From: Paenibacillus silviterrae | GTDB taxonomy: Bacteria; Bacillota; Bacilli; Paenibacillales; NBRC-103111 | DNA length: 64,000 nucleotides | Assembly (NCBI RefSeq): GCF_030167925.1 | Contig: NZ_JASKUT010000001.1 | Span: forward strand, 2,604,001 to 2,668,000 | Direction of reading: 5' to 3' | Shown: positions 25,072 to 34,419 of the stretch, in pieces | Layout of the letters: the number at the start of each line of letters is the position of its first letter | Position numbering within the stretch: position 1 is the first letter of the stretch | The notes under the pieces: model-generated | Told to the model about the DNA's origin: nothing | Seen by the model: the letters and a program-made list of their open reading frames with translations, nothing else | Database searches by the model: none | Program-made: the position numbers and the translations under genes

Positions 25072-25467
25072 TTACTCCATTTTCAGGTCAAGGCACTGCA
25101 GCTCGTACTCACGGTCTTCTGCTGACTTGCCGTAGGTACGGTCTGCAGGCTTCTTTACATAAGCTTCCGTTGCGGAAGAGGTTTCCTTCGGATCTCCAGA
25201 ATAGATTACACTCACCGGTACCAATCTCCCGCTATTGGCAAGACGGTCCAAGTGAGCAATAGCAGGACTTGAGGATTGGACAGTGATCGTAATGGTGCCC
25301 AGCTTATTGTTATTTTTAGCAATGATGACATCGCCTTGGGCTCCCACCTTCGGCTCGTAGCCATCTTCATCCTTAACCACTTCTACCATGTCCTCGCCGA
25401 GACCCGTGATATACACGTTATCGACAATGACGCTCACGTCGCTTGGATCATAAGTCTTTGCTGGCAA
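25072..25467 (-). CDS. Tail tube protein (XkdM/DUF3277-like)
   Basis: A 131-residue protein: KTYDPSDVSVIVDNVYITGL, GYEPKVGAQGDVIIAKNNNK, LGTITITVQSSSPAIAHLDR. This is the tube fold pattern of contractile tails (beta sandwich, central acidic loop). It directly follows the sheath gene, as in other myophages. Its 3' end is followed by a strong hairpin, in keeping with high expression. Confidence 0.85.
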   Translation of the reverse strand: MPAKTYDPSDVSVIVDNVYITGLGEDMVEVVKDEDGYEPKVGAQGDVIIAKNNNKLGTITITVQSSSPAIAHLDRLANSGRLVPVSVIYSGDPKETSSATEAYVKKPADRTYGKSAEDREYELQCLDLKME

Positions 25468-25481
25468 TGAAAGCTCCCCCT

Positions 25482-26489
25482 TTACAGTTTAATGGTACCG
25501 CGAATGCGAGTCTTATGGATTGCCCCAGCGAGCTCGAACCAGAATGTCCCGTCGTTGTACTCGCGAACTGCACGATCCGCTGGATCTACCTCGGAACGTG
25601 CCTTGAAGGAGGTTCCAAACAAGCTGATGCCATCTGTATCCTTGGCAATCATCCCGTTGTTGTCTGCCCGTTGAAGCACTGTTTTCGTTGTCGCTTCAAT
25701 CTGGGAGATACCTCCATTGTCATAAGGGATCTTATCCTTCGAGTTAAGTAGCTTTTGAACAGCGAACTCGATTGAGGAAACAAGATAATCCTTGGATTGG
25801 ATGATATCGATGTATTCCCCGCTCATCGTCTTCCCTTCACTGGTCACGTTGTCTCCGGCTTTCGTAACGTAAGTGTTTGCACCAAGAGCGTGAATACTCT
25901 CCAATTCAGTCGAATCGATATCGAGAGGCTGAATCCCTGACAGCGTTTTGAATTTCCACGTCAAGCTACCCGGAGGAGCAGAGCCGGCCCTTCCAATCCA
26001 TGCAGCTTCCGGGTACTTCGCTACTTCCGCTGCGATGTGATAAAAACCGTTTGTTCTTGTATATCCTTCAGCGAAGATCGTGGCAAGGTCCGTCTTGCTG
26101 CTCGTGCGGAAGAAATATTGCCTTGAGTTATCCTGCTCCACAGCCTCAGCGATGGTTGTAATATCGTTAAGGTCTGTGCTCGTACTGATAAGGTAATACC
26201 AATCCTTGAGAAACAATGTTTCCAACACTTCCTCAAGAGTTTCCGGCGTGCTACCCGTCCTACGGGCAATAATGGCGATTTCTGTTGGTGAGTTATCCCC
26301 TTGCCCAAACAGCGCGGAAGCTGCCTTGTATTCCTCCGTCGCGCTTGCATAGTCCACGAGGACGGCTGATAAGGTTTTATACGTCTTATAGGCATTTCCC
26401 GCAGCGCTAGAGCCGAGTATTAAAGGTTTGCCGAACCCGATTTTCGGTGTTGGCCGCTGGATATCTATCGTGACAGTAACGTCATTCAA
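25482..26489 (-). CDS. Contractile tail sheath protein (DUF3383-like)
   Basis: A 335-residue protein. It starts MNDVTVTIDIQRPTPKIGFG with GKPLILGSSAAGNAYKTYKT, and contains SLTWKFKTLSGIQPLDIDST and ANTYVTKAGDNVTSEGKTMS, typical of DUF3383 sheath proteins. Its presence shows that the phage has a contractile (myovirus) tail. Confidence 0.85.
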   Translation of the reverse strand: MNDVTVTIDIQRPTPKIGFGKPLILGSSAAGNAYKTYKTLSAVLVDYASATEEYKAASALFGQGDNSPTEIAIIARRTGSTPETLEEVLETLFLKDWYYLISTSTDLNDITTIAEAVEQDNSRQYFFRTSSKTDLATIFAEGYTRTNGFYHIAAEVAKYPEAAWIGRAGSAPPGSLTWKFKTLSGIQPLDIDSTELESIHALGANTYVTKAGDNVTSEGKTMSGEYIDIIQSKDYLVSSIEFAVQKLLNSKDKIPYDNGGISQIEATTKTVLQRADNNGMIAKDTDGISLFGTSFKARSEVDPADRAVREYNDGTFWFELAGAIHKTRIRGTIKL

Positions 26490-26490
26490 G

Positions 26491-26973
26491 CTAGTTCATC
26501 TCCTTTACCGTTACCTTCTCAATTACTTCGGCTTCGGTTTCGATAATGTTAGTGATGCGAAATTCTACATCAAAACCATGTCTCCGCTCCCACTCCGGCC
26601 CGATTTGAATGTCCCTGTTGGTGATTTGACCCACAGTTACAACGATTACTCCTATGGATGAAAGAAGTATCTTTCCGGTCGTAAGGAGCCAGTCGCGTGC
26701 TCTCAATGCATTTTCAATCGATTCAGCTTTGGAAGCTGCGTAAGACAAGAAGGAGACGTCAAAAAGCTCCGTCTCCCTTGTCACCCGTTTGGAACCCTCT
26801 ATCGTAACGACCGGAAGACCGGAATTCTCTGGTCCCCCGAGATCCGTAAAGTCGTAGGTCAGGAAGGGATATGAAGGCATCTTCCCGATATCATTCATCT
26901 CAATGACCTTCAGGCTAAGATGAACCGATAGCCCCTGCACCATTGCTGTCCGTATTGCTCGGAATGGTATCAT
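26491..26973 (-). CDS. Tail terminator-like protein (LIC_12616 family pattern)
   Basis: A 160-residue protein. The segment KMPSYPFLTYDFTDLG, with later SKAESIENALRARDWL and WERRHGFDVEFRITNI, matches the pattern of phage neck/tail-completion proteins of the LIC_12616 type. It would cap the tail and join it to the head. The start at 26,973 overlaps the preceding gene by 58 bp; ATG 26,943 is an alternative with less overlap. Confidence 0.6.
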   Translation of the reverse strand: MIPFRAIRTAMVQGLSVHLSLKVIEMNDIGKMPSYPFLTYDFTDLGGPENSGLPVVTIEGSKRVTRETELFDVSFLSYAASKAESIENALRARDWLLTTGKILLSSIGVIVVTVGQITNRDIQIGPEWERRHGFDVEFRITNIIETEAEVIEKVTVKEMN

Positions 26974-27304
26974 GCGTACTCACCCGTTTCATCGTGTATT
27001 TCTGCACATCCACGTAGTCACGAGGCGCTTCTTCGGCAATCGTGTACCGATGTCCTTGGTACTCCACCACGTCACCCTCAATATGTTGGGAAGTGGTATA
27101 CAACACGCGATCGTCCCCCGTGTATCTCCCGCCCTCGCTCTGAAGCAATTCCGATTTAATTGGCTGAATTAACCCGGCGTGCGGAATACACTGGTCACTT
27201 GACGGTTGATAAACCCCATCGGCGTCCCAGGTCCCTTCCCCGCTGCGTATAACCGCATATGGCTTGGCGTGCCTTCGAATGACCGGGGCAAATCGAAAGA
27301 TCAT
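26915..27304 (-). CDS. Head-closure-like connector protein
   Basis: A 129-residue protein. YTGDDRVLYTTSQHIEGDVV, then YQGHRYTIAEEAPRDY, is the beta-barrel pattern of head-tail stopper proteins (SPP1 gp16-like position). Gene order (connector, this gene, HK97 gp10-like, terminator, sheath) supports a neck role. The family assignment is tentative. Confidence 0.55.
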   Translation of the reverse strand: MIFRFAPVIRRHAKPYAVIRSGEGTWDADGVYQPSSDQCIPHAGLIQPIKSELLQSEGGRYTGDDRVLYTTSQHIEGDVVEYQGHRYTIAEEAPRDYVDVQKYTMKRVSTHDTIPSNTDSNGAGAIGSS

Positions 27305-27786
27305 CGACTCCTCCTCCTCTTGCTCACCACAACATAGGTAATCGAATCTCGAAGGTTCTGTTCGTCGATCAAAATCTTGTTACTTCCCTTCCGTTTAGCA
27401 TAGATCGGTGACAACGGAGGAGTCCTTATACGGTCAAAGTTCCGAAGTACGCGATCTTTTGCCGCGGCCCCGAGCTCCTGAAGCAAGTCCTCAGGCTGTT
27501 TATTCCCCTCGACAATTGCTTGCAGTCCGGCCTTCACCATTTTAGAGATGGTAGCCGCAGCTTTCTTTCTTCCGGCCCCAATGAAGCTTCGGGCTGGAAT
27601 TTTTGCTTTGATGGAACCGTGTTCCAGGATGCCCGCGATCATAGCGATCTCCTCTCCACCATCCACCCCGATATGTACTTCCTGGGAAGTCAGCTTTTGG
27701 AGCTTCTGCAGGATATCCGGTAGCATCGTCGTTTCATCGATCGTGACATTCGCACGCCGGGTGCGCGTCTTCTTCGCTTTGCTCAT
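27301..27786 (-). CDS. HK97 gp10-like head-tail joining protein
   Basis: A 161-residue basic protein. It has HIGVDGGEEIAMIAGILEHG, then IPARSFIGAGRKKAAATISK, the pattern of HK97 gp10 / phage virion-morphogenesis neck proteins (conserved E.G...IP.R.F). It overlaps the genes on both sides by 4 bp. Confidence 0.7.
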   Translation of the reverse strand: MSKAKKTRTRRANVTIDETTMLPDILQKLQKLTSQEVHIGVDGGEEIAMIAGILEHGSIKAKIPARSFIGAGRKKAAATISKMVKAGLQAIVEGNKQPEDLLQELGAAAKDRVLRNFDRIRTPPLSPIYAKRKGSNKILIDEQNLRDSITYVVVSKRRRSR

Positions 27787-28331
27787 CCCCAGCTACTCAC
27801 GTAAGGAAGGACCAGAGCCCGCACAGATGAAGGGAGTTCGTCGCCTTCGTTGGCATAGGTAACAGAGATATCCCCGACCCGCTCCGTAATAGCTCCCGGC
27901 GTGCGAAGCAGTGTCTGGGCAAATAAGATGCAGGCAAACTCTAACGGCTTCGGCAGTGTAGAAGGAGTTTCTTCCGTCGCATCTTCGGGAAGAACATACC
28001 CACCGACATAAGTTGCCTCCAAGTTGAAGCTCCCGCTCGGCCAACCACAGCGCCGAAACAGGATACCCTCATTCTCGGTAAAATCGGTCACTTCCACCCC
28101 ATCAACGTTTACCTGCTGAACAGATTCGATAGGATAATTTCGCAGAGGAAAATATTGCGACCCAATCCCACTCGCCCTTTCCTTGTACGATTGCTTTTTA
28201 AACGACCTTCGGCACTCCTGCTCAATCCGCTGAGACGAGGCGATCAGGGCGAGCGTAAGCTGCCCGTCCTGAGTCATGTCATCCTCCGCAATGCCGAGCA
28301 TTTGCTTTGCGATCGCAATCGTCGTCAGCAT
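27783..28331 (-). CDS. Head-tail connector protein (gp6-like)
   Basis: A 182-residue protein. The helical N-terminus (AKQMLGIAEDDMTQDGQLTL, then ALIASSQRIEQECRRSF) and the strand pattern FPLRNYPIESVQQVNVDGVE are typical of HK97 gp6 / SPP1 gp15 adaptors, which form a ring under the portal. It follows the capsid gene by 12 bp. Confidence 0.75.
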   Translation of the reverse strand: MLTTIAIAKQMLGIAEDDMTQDGQLTLALIASSQRIEQECRRSFKKQSYKERASGIGSQYFPLRNYPIESVQQVNVDGVEVTDFTENEGILFRRCGWPSGSFNLEATYVGGYVLPEDATEETPSTLPKPLEFACILFAQTLLRTPGAITERVGDISVTYANEGDELPSSVRALVLPYVSSWG

Positions 28332-28343
28332 GCAATCACCTTC

Positions 28344-29537
28344 CTAGTTGATATCCAGTTCACCGAACACCGCGGCACCGGAGTCCCACGTTTTGCAATC
28401 GTCACGGATGATGGCCCGAAGGTCTGTGGTGTCGCGTTTGAACGCGTCGCCGCCTTCCTTGGTGCTGGCGAGCTCGTAGAACTTACGGGAAAAGAGGACG
28501 ATCAGCTCTTTCAGGTCCCCGATGACCAGCGGCGCTTTGATGTTGGCCGGATCTGTGGCATTGCTTGGCATGTGACGGTTGGATACAACCGCAACCGGTT
28601 TGCCTTTGAACAGTTTTCGACCCGGCTGGGTAATGTCGTCTGTAAGCAAGTACTTTCCGGTGGAATCCTTTTGTTTATCCATCCAGTCATAGCCATCTTG
28701 GTTCGTGAGCATAATGCTGTTGGCGCTGATCGCAGGGTCCAACGTTACGTTCAGCACCGTCTTGATCGAATCAAAGTTGGTTAACGCTGTCTTTGCCATC
28801 GCGTTGAGCTGAGCAAGAATCAAGGTATTCCGGGTAACAACAGATTTTCGACCGATCCAGTTACTCACATACTCAGCGATATTTTGATCGCTGTCCGCAA
28901 GTAACTCGTTCGTCAACGGCAAAATTCCCCCACGCTTTTTCACTTGATAGGTAACTGGGATAAAACGCGGGTTGTCTGTATTGCCGATGAGACCATACTC
29001 CTCGATTTCAGGGAACGGAATCATGTCCTCGATCTTCTCCAGCACGCGGCTGCCGCTCAATGCCGTTACCCCTTGCACATTTACGTACTGTGAAAGGTCA
29101 ACCAGTTGTCTTGTCACGGCAATGATCCGAGTTTGAATGTCCTGCGGCACAATCAGTGAAGAATTTCCGTTAGCTTGGCCGGTAGCCCCGCCAGCATGCA
29201 TAACGGCACGCTTCTCATATTCCCTCAAGATGCTCCGTTCGTCGGAAGAAACGTCTTGACGTCGAATCGCCTTGAAGAATACGCTGCGGTATTCCTGCTC
29301 AAGCTGCGCATCCTCGCGGGACTCCAGAGGGTTGGTGCCTTCATACGGCTTGCCGCCTCCGAATCCGTCGCGTTCTTCTCCGTCGAGCGCTCGATGCAGT
29401 TCAATTTTCTTATTCAATGCGCGAACATCATTCATGCGCTGCTCTGCTTCGTCAATTTTGTCCGCCGCGATGAAGGACCGGACTTCTTGTTTCATTTGCT
29501 CCAGTTGCTGAAGCATAGCGCGTAATTCTTTGGACAT
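28344..29537 (-). CDS. Major capsid protein, HK97 fold
   Basis: A 397-residue protein with ATG 29,537 behind GGAGG. The first 110 residues are a charged helical delta domain, normally removed by the prohead protease. The rest has the HK97 pattern (VPQDIQTRIIAVTRQLVDLS, FIPVTYQVKKRGGILPLTNE, DWMDKQKDSTGKYLLTDDIT). The C-terminus AVFGELDIN is typical. It builds the icosahedral shell. Confidence 0.9.
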   Translation of the reverse strand: MSKELRAMLQQLEQMKQEVRSFIAADKIDEAEQRMNDVRALNKKIELHRALDGEERDGFGGGKPYEGTNPLESREDAQLEQEYRSVFFKAIRRQDVSSDERSILREYEKRAVMHAGGATGQANGNSSLIVPQDIQTRIIAVTRQLVDLSQYVNVQGVTALSGSRVLEKIEDMIPFPEIEEYGLIGNTDNPRFIPVTYQVKKRGGILPLTNELLADSDQNIAEYVSNWIGRKSVVTRNTLILAQLNAMAKTALTNFDSIKTVLNVTLDPAISANSIMLTNQDGYDWMDKQKDSTGKYLLTDDITQPGRKLFKGKPVAVVSNRHMPSNATDPANIKAPLVIGDLKELIVLFSRKFYELASTKEGGDAFKRDTTDLRAIIRDDCKTWDSGAAVFGELDIN

Positions 29538-29584
29538 TGAAAAAACCTCCATATGGGTTTGATGTGAATAAAAAAAGGAGCCGA

Positions 29585-30217
29585 CTAGGTTGCATCGAGC
29601 TCCAAGAGCAGTTTTCTTTTTTGATACTCCGTGGCAGCTCTGCGCTGCTCGTTACGGTAATCATCCAGGCTGCGCACCGAAACCTCATTGGCCGGATAGG
29701 CCGGAAAGGCGACCGGCGAAATTTCGTACAGCTCCGCGTTCAGTATCGACCGCTTGTAGAGCCTGCCGCCAGACTCTCGCTTCTCGCTGGACCATTTATC
29801 CTTAGTCACTCGCATGCCAAAGGAAACGCCGTCTACGTCCCCGCGCTTGATCGTCTCCCACACATCATTGCCGATGCTCGTATCCGGCAGGTCGATCTCG
29901 AAACGGAGCTCACTAGCTGTCGCTACGATCCGCAGCGTGCCGCTCTTGGTGTTCCCGAGGACCATATCTGTTCGGTGCGACCATAACCCGACCACGCCGC
30001 GGGTTTTCAGGCTTTCATCGAAGGCGCCTGTGGCGATCTCTTCTACAAAGGAATCTCCGTAATAGTCCCGCATTTCTCCACTCAGTGAATTAAACTTGAT
30101 CGAGCCGGAGATCGTTCGCTTGGAAGGCACTCCCTCCTCCGTCTGCTCTCGGATCTCAATCGTTATCGGTACCGCTCTTACTTCCTTCGCTTCCTTCGTC
30201 TTCAGCTCCTGGCTCAT
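29585..30217 (-). CDS. Prohead protease, HK97 family (S78)
   Basis: A 210-residue protein started at ATG 30,217 after GGGAGGTGA. Visible are FDESLKTRGVVGLWSHRTDM (catalytic His in the SHR segment), LGNTKSGTLRI, and DGVSFGMRV with the catalytic Ser. The segment ELYEISPVAFPAYPANEVSV is the family hallmark. It processes the scaffold part of the capsid protein. It lies between portal and capsid genes and overlaps the portal gene. Confidence 0.9.
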   Translation of the reverse strand: MSQELKTKEAKEVRAVPITIEIREQTEEGVPSKRTISGSIKFNSLSGEMRDYYGDSFVEEIATGAFDESLKTRGVVGLWSHRTDMVLGNTKSGTLRIVATASELRFEIDLPDTSIGNDVWETIKRGDVDGVSFGMRVTKDKWSSEKRESGGRLYKRSILNAELYEISPVAFPAYPANEVSVRSLDDYRNEQRRAATEYQKRKLLLELDAT

Positions 30218-31490
30218 TGTTCTTGTCACCTCCCTTCTTGACGTATTGCGTGCCAGCCATTTCAAGCGGGATAAAGTTCCCGTTCGCGTACAATCGATCG
30301 CCTCCGGCCACTGGAGGCAAATCTTCCTTGGCCCGTGCCTCGTTCGGCATCAGGAATCCGCCTTGGATCGCCGTTCGATAGGCTTCGTACCTCGTTTTCA
30401 GGTCGCCCCGAAGGATGCTATCGACATTGAACTTCGTGTAATAACCCTCCTGAATCTCGTGATCCAAGAACAGCTTCCACGTAAGCTCTTGTTCATACCC
30501 CGTAAGGATGGGATGCAAGCTGTCGGAGTAAAACTGCATCTGCATCTGCTCCACATTGTTGAACGTAGCCCGGGTTAACTCGTTGATCTGGTGCATCTTC
30601 ACGCCAAAGGCAGTGGCGATCTGCCGAATGGTGAGCTCCGTATTCTCCAGAAACTGCGCATCAGCCATCGAGAGCGCCATGGGAGTAAACTGGTACCCCA
30701 CAGGCATGAGGGCAATGCGGTGACTGTTGCTAAGCCCGCTCGACATTTCCTCGAATCGCTCACGGAAAATTTTCTTCGCATTCTCATCGAGCGTGCCGGT
30801 GTACTGCACAAGCCCCTTCGTTTGCAAGCCCTGCTTGTAAAAGTTGTTGATGAATTTACTTGCGCTGGCTGCATTCTCGATGGAGGAACGCAGGTATTCA
30901 ATCGGGTTAATGCCGACGATACCGTCCAGCGTCACGCTGCCCTTGAAATGCAGCATCTCATCCGGCAGCAGTTTGCGCTTCTGGCCGCCTCCGATATCGA
31001 CTTCATACCAAAGCCGTGTGCCCCCATTGATAAAACTTCCGATCCCACTCAGCAGGTTGGCATCATCGACCCAGATCGTAACCTTGCTTCGGTCAATCGG
31101 CCACAAGCCGCTAACTTTGCCGGTTCGTTGATCCACCTCAATGTACGCATAGGCGTTGCCAAAACTACGCTGCGCCTCGGTGCACTTCCAGAAGTCCGAA
31201 GCCGACATGAGCGGGTTCGGTCGAAGCCGCAGCAGGTCAATCAAATGATGACGGGTCGCCTTTTGGACCCCACTCTCATCTTCCTTGTATACTTTGAGAG
31301 GGAGCTTCGAAATAGATTCGGAAAGAATCTTCACGCAGGCATACACCGTTTCTACTTTCAGCGCCTTCCTGCCGCGAACGTCCACGTCCCCCCGTTGGAT
31401 CCCAAGCAGCTCCAAGAGCCGGGAATCATTGAGATCTAAGACCTCCCGTTTTTCAGGCCAGTGAACCCACCGGCGTAATGTTTTTAACAC
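30156..31490 (-). CDS. Phage portal protein (HK97 family)
   Basis: A 444-residue protein starting at a GTG with GGAGGTGATG upstream. KALKVETVYACVKILSESIS, LPLKVYKEDESGVQKATRHH and LLRLRPNPLMSASDFWKCTE are characteristic portal segments. The last 30 residues are a Glu/Gly/Lys-rich tail. It forms the dodecameric DNA entry ring and is the packaging motor's platform. Confidence 0.92.
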   Translation of the reverse strand: MLKTLRRWVHWPEKREVLDLNDSRLLELLGIQRGDVDVRGRKALKVETVYACVKILSESISKLPLKVYKEDESGVQKATRHHLIDLLRLRPNPLMSASDFWKCTEAQRSFGNAYAYIEVDQRTGKVSGLWPIDRSKVTIWVDDANLLSGIGSFINGGTRLWYEVDIGGGQKRKLLPDEMLHFKGSVTLDGIVGINPIEYLRSSIENAASASKFINNFYKQGLQTKGLVQYTGTLDENAKKIFRERFEEMSSGLSNSHRIALMPVGYQFTPMALSMADAQFLENTELTIRQIATAFGVKMHQINELTRATFNNVEQMQMQFYSDSLHPILTGYEQELTWKLFLDHEIQEGYYTKFNVDSILRGDLKTRYEAYRTAIQGGFLMPNEARAKEDLPPVAGGDRLYANGNFIPLEMAGTQYVKKGGDKNNEPGAEDEGSEGSKSGTDND

Positions 31491-31505
31491 ACAGGCATCA
31501 CCTCC

Positions 31506-33305
31506 TTATCCCCACAGTTTTTCGAGCACGTCTTCCTCGGCAAATTCGGATACGTCGATATTCCCTGCGCCGATCATGGCACGAGCCATGGCATTGATTA
31601 TGGCAGCGATAAGGTCAATCCGCTGGCTGTCGTCCTTGTTCTTCTTTGACAGCTTGATGTTCCCATTCGTGTCTTCGATCTCCATCGCATTGGAGAGGCA
31701 CCAGGTCAACAACGGACTCCCATCGTGAACGATCTTGCCCCGCAGCACGAGCTCACGGAAAAACTTCGTCGGTCCGTTGAGCACCTTCATCGTTTGCGGG
31801 ATCTTCACCATAGTGTATCCGTCCATCCCCAGCTCCTGGGCGAAGTGCGTCGCGTTGTAATCGTCAAAGCAAATCTCGCTGATATCCAGCTGCTGTTCCT
31901 CTTGCTCCTGCTTCAATCGCTCCTTGATTTTGCGGTAATCCACGACAGCGCCGTCTGTTTTGGTACACCAACCACCTTCGATGTATTCCGTATAAGGAAT
32001 GCGGTCGCCGTGCTCGTGCTTCTTCACGGCATCTTCTGGGATGTATCCGTGAGCAGTAACGGCAAAACGCCCGTCCTCCAAGTGAAACACGGTTCCATCT
32101 GCTGTTAGGTCGGTGGTCTTGGAAAGGTCTAAGCCTTTCCAGCATGGCAGGCCGCGAACCAACGCCAAAAAATCCTCCCGAGGTATCGCGAGGGCCTTCC
32201 ATTTGTCCATAATCCCGGACATGTACTTCTTTTCGCTGTCCGCTTGCCAGCGATTCACCCGCTTGATCAGAAACTCGCGGATTTTATCCGGGTCACCAGT
32301 ATTGTACGCATCGTCATGCTCTCGCCGGATCTGATTGCGCAGCTCCTCGGCATACTCGTTATTCTCCTGCAGAATGGGGTTCGCTTTAACCCATACGCTC
32401 TCATCGTGTGGGTCATCGCCCTTCTCTATCTCCCGGATCATAACAAAATATGCCTCGTTCATGTCGATTTCGCCCTTCATCATCTTGCACAGGGAATCGT
32501 ATTCCTTCTTACAGGGACTGTTCTCCGCATCCTTGCCCGCTGTAGAGATGATCATCATCAGCGACTGCAGTCGCTTACCGAAACCGGACTGCAGAACGTC
32601 GTGGATCTCACTTGAAGAATGGGCGTGATACTCGTCAATGATGACGATGCAGGGTGCTCCAGAGTCCTTGTTCTTCGTGTCCTTTGACAGAGGCCGCAGC
32701 CACCCGCCGCGTGAAGCATGCTCGATATACGTCCGCTTGATCCGCAGCCGCCTTAAGATGTCGGGGCTTTTCTTCCCCATTTCCTGAGCATCGCCCCACA
32801 CCCGTTTCGCCTGACCCTTATCTACAGCAGCACACTCAACCTCTGGGCTGTCCTCGTACCGTTTAAACTCCGGCTGCCCTGGGGGATACACACAATCACT
32901 GCACATACCATACAGGGCGAGTCCGCTCATCTCGGTGGATTTAACGTTACCCCGCGCCCGCATGTGGAACGCTTTTTTGAACCTGCGCTTGCCGGAATCC
33001 ATGTGAACCCAGCCGAACACGCACCCGAGGTCGAACTTTTGGAACGGTAGAAGTTCGATGAGTTGACCGCTGAACGGGCCGCGCACGTGCCTGCAGCATT
33101 TTTCAAACCAGTCAAAAATACGATTGGCACGCGATTCATCAAAAACATACGGGAAGTCAGCAGTGGCCTGCCTCTGCAAATCCTTCAGATGACGTTCGCA
33201 CGCGAGGTATTCCATGCGGCAGCTGGGGCGAATCCCCATGACGATTTCTGCAGCATAACGGTTCGTGGGGTGAACGTCCTCCCAATCAATCGAAGAGGTC
33301 CCCAT
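31506..33305 (-). CDS. terL: Terminase large subunit
   Basis: A 599-residue protein started at ATG 33,305. The ATPase part has an FKKAFHMRARGNVKSTE segment in place of a textbook Walker A and a Walker B PCIVIIDEYHAHSS. The nuclease part begins at GLDLSKTTDLTADGTVF (first metal Asp) and has ICFDDYNATHFAQ. It cuts concatemeric DNA and drives packaging. It overlaps the small terminase by 20 bp. Confidence 0.9.
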   Translation of the reverse strand: MGTSSIDWEDVHPTNRYAAEIVMGIRPSCRMEYLACERHLKDLQRQATADFPYVFDESRANRIFDWFEKCCRHVRGPFSGQLIELLPFQKFDLGCVFGWVHMDSGKRRFKKAFHMRARGNVKSTEMSGLALYGMCSDCVYPPGQPEFKRYEDSPEVECAAVDKGQAKRVWGDAQEMGKKSPDILRRLRIKRTYIEHASRGGWLRPLSKDTKNKDSGAPCIVIIDEYHAHSSSEIHDVLQSGFGKRLQSLMMIISTAGKDAENSPCKKEYDSLCKMMKGEIDMNEAYFVMIREIEKGDDPHDESVWVKANPILQENNEYAEELRNQIRREHDDAYNTGDPDKIREFLIKRVNRWQADSEKKYMSGIMDKWKALAIPREDFLALVRGLPCWKGLDLSKTTDLTADGTVFHLEDGRFAVTAHGYIPEDAVKKHEHGDRIPYTEYIEGGWCTKTDGAVVDYRKIKERLKQEQEEQQLDISEICFDDYNATHFAQELGMDGYTMVKIPQTMKVLNGPTKFFRELVLRGKIVHDGSPLLTWCLSNAMEIEDTNGNIKLSKKNKDDSQRIDLIAAIINAMARAMIGAGNIDVSEFAEEDVLEKLWG

Positions 33306-33771
33306 TAGGATCGTCCCCACCACCTTCAGAATCCTTCTTCGCTAGTCTTGCCCTGGAATCCGCATTCAGTCCGAGCTTGCTGGAATAAGTAAGAATAAGC
33401 CTAGCATAGCTCTGTGCCGCCTTCACGTAGGAACTGACCTGTTTTGAACCGGCAGCATTGTACTCCGTGTATCCATGCTCGTCAATCAGCCCGTTCAATT
33501 CCTGGTATTTTGCAACGGCGTCGCAGTAGGTTCCAAGCACATCTTCATCGACCTTATCAAGGACTTCAAATTCCTCCATGTCCTTAACCGTCTTGCGCCA
33601 TACCTTACGTGCTTCATCGGATAGCCACTCGGGAATCTTGAGCTTAGCCTTCTTTCTGCGCTGAAACTTCTTTGCAGCTGCTTCTCTGGCCTCCACTTCC
33701 TTCTGGGTCCAGTGCTTTCCTCCACCCTTTTTACCGACCCGCATGTGGTCGAACCGAACAACCTCATGCAC
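33286..33771 (-). CDS. terS: Terminase small subunit (P27 family)
   Basis: A 161-residue protein, GTG start at 33,771 with GGGAGGAGG about 9 nt upstream. The HWTQKEVEAREAAAKKFQRR basic helix, then PEWLSDEARKVWRKTVKDME and YCDAVAKYQELNGLIDEHGY, match the P27 small terminase family. It recognises the packaging site. The 165 bp upstream to the next gene show no further frame. Confidence 0.85.
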   Translation of the reverse strand: MHEVVRFDHMRVGKKGGGKHWTQKEVEAREAAAKKFQRRKKAKLKIPEWLSDEARKVWRKTVKDMEEFEVLDKVDEDVLGTYCDAVAKYQELNGLIDEHGYTEYNAAGSKQVSSYVKAAQSYARLILTYSSKLGLNADSRARLAKKDSEGGGDDPNGDLFD

Positions 33772-33936
33772 GACGAACAACCTCCTCCCTTTCAAAACTT
33801 TCGTCGGGGACTTTTTTTCGCATTAGAGGGAGCCGCGGTCTCCAAATGAACATTCCAAAAAAATTGGACCCACCCCCTCCTGTGTTGACATAAAATCTAA
33901 TATATCTGGAAATACTTTCCCTGAAGGGTGGTCACT

Positions 33937-34407
33937 ATGGCAGATATTCTACTTACTACCACGATAATTTTATTTGCTGTTATTATTTTTTTCATGCCTA
34001 AAAGACTTTCGCCTATAGACACATATAATGCAGCGCTTTTTGCCATTTGCTTTGCAACCTTGACAGATTTTTCCCTTAATTTACAATTGAAACTTTACAG
34101 TTATTACACCGCAGGCGTTGATATTCAAGGTTATTTCATTATTTATCTTCTGTTTCCATTGGTTAACATCTTATTTCTTAATTTCTACCCGTTTAAAAAA
34201 AGTTACATCATAAAACTTTTATATATATTAGCATGGTCTACCTTTTCCATTTTGTATGAATTGTTAAGTGTAAAGGTAGGAATGTTCTCTTACTTTCAGT
34301 GGAAATGGTGGTACTCAGCTTTATGCTATCCGGTTTGCTTTGTCATTAACATGTACAACCACAAGTTTGTTCAGTACCTCAAGAGAAAAGCTATTAAAAA
34401 TAAATAA
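33937..34407 (+). CDS. CBO0543-type membrane protein, prophage copy 2 (moron)
   Basis: A 156-residue protein with about five membrane spans (ILLTTTIILFAVIIFFMPKR and others). It shares the layout of the gene at 11,368, including the GVDIQ segment and the ALCYP ending. It is plus strand and A+T-rich, between the late genes for terminase and the HNH region, so it is an inserted single gene ('moron') with its own expression. AAGGGTGG precedes ATG 33,937. Function unknown. Confidence 0.7.
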   Translation: MADILLTTTIILFAVIIFFMPKRLSPIDTYNAALFAICFATLTDFSLNLQLKLYSYYTAGVDIQGYFIIYLLFPLVNILFLNFYPFKKSYIIKLLYILAWSTFSILYELLSVKVGMFSYFQWKWWYSALCYPVCFVINMYNHKFVQYLKRKAIKNK

Positions 34408-34419
34408 TAAATTCAACCC

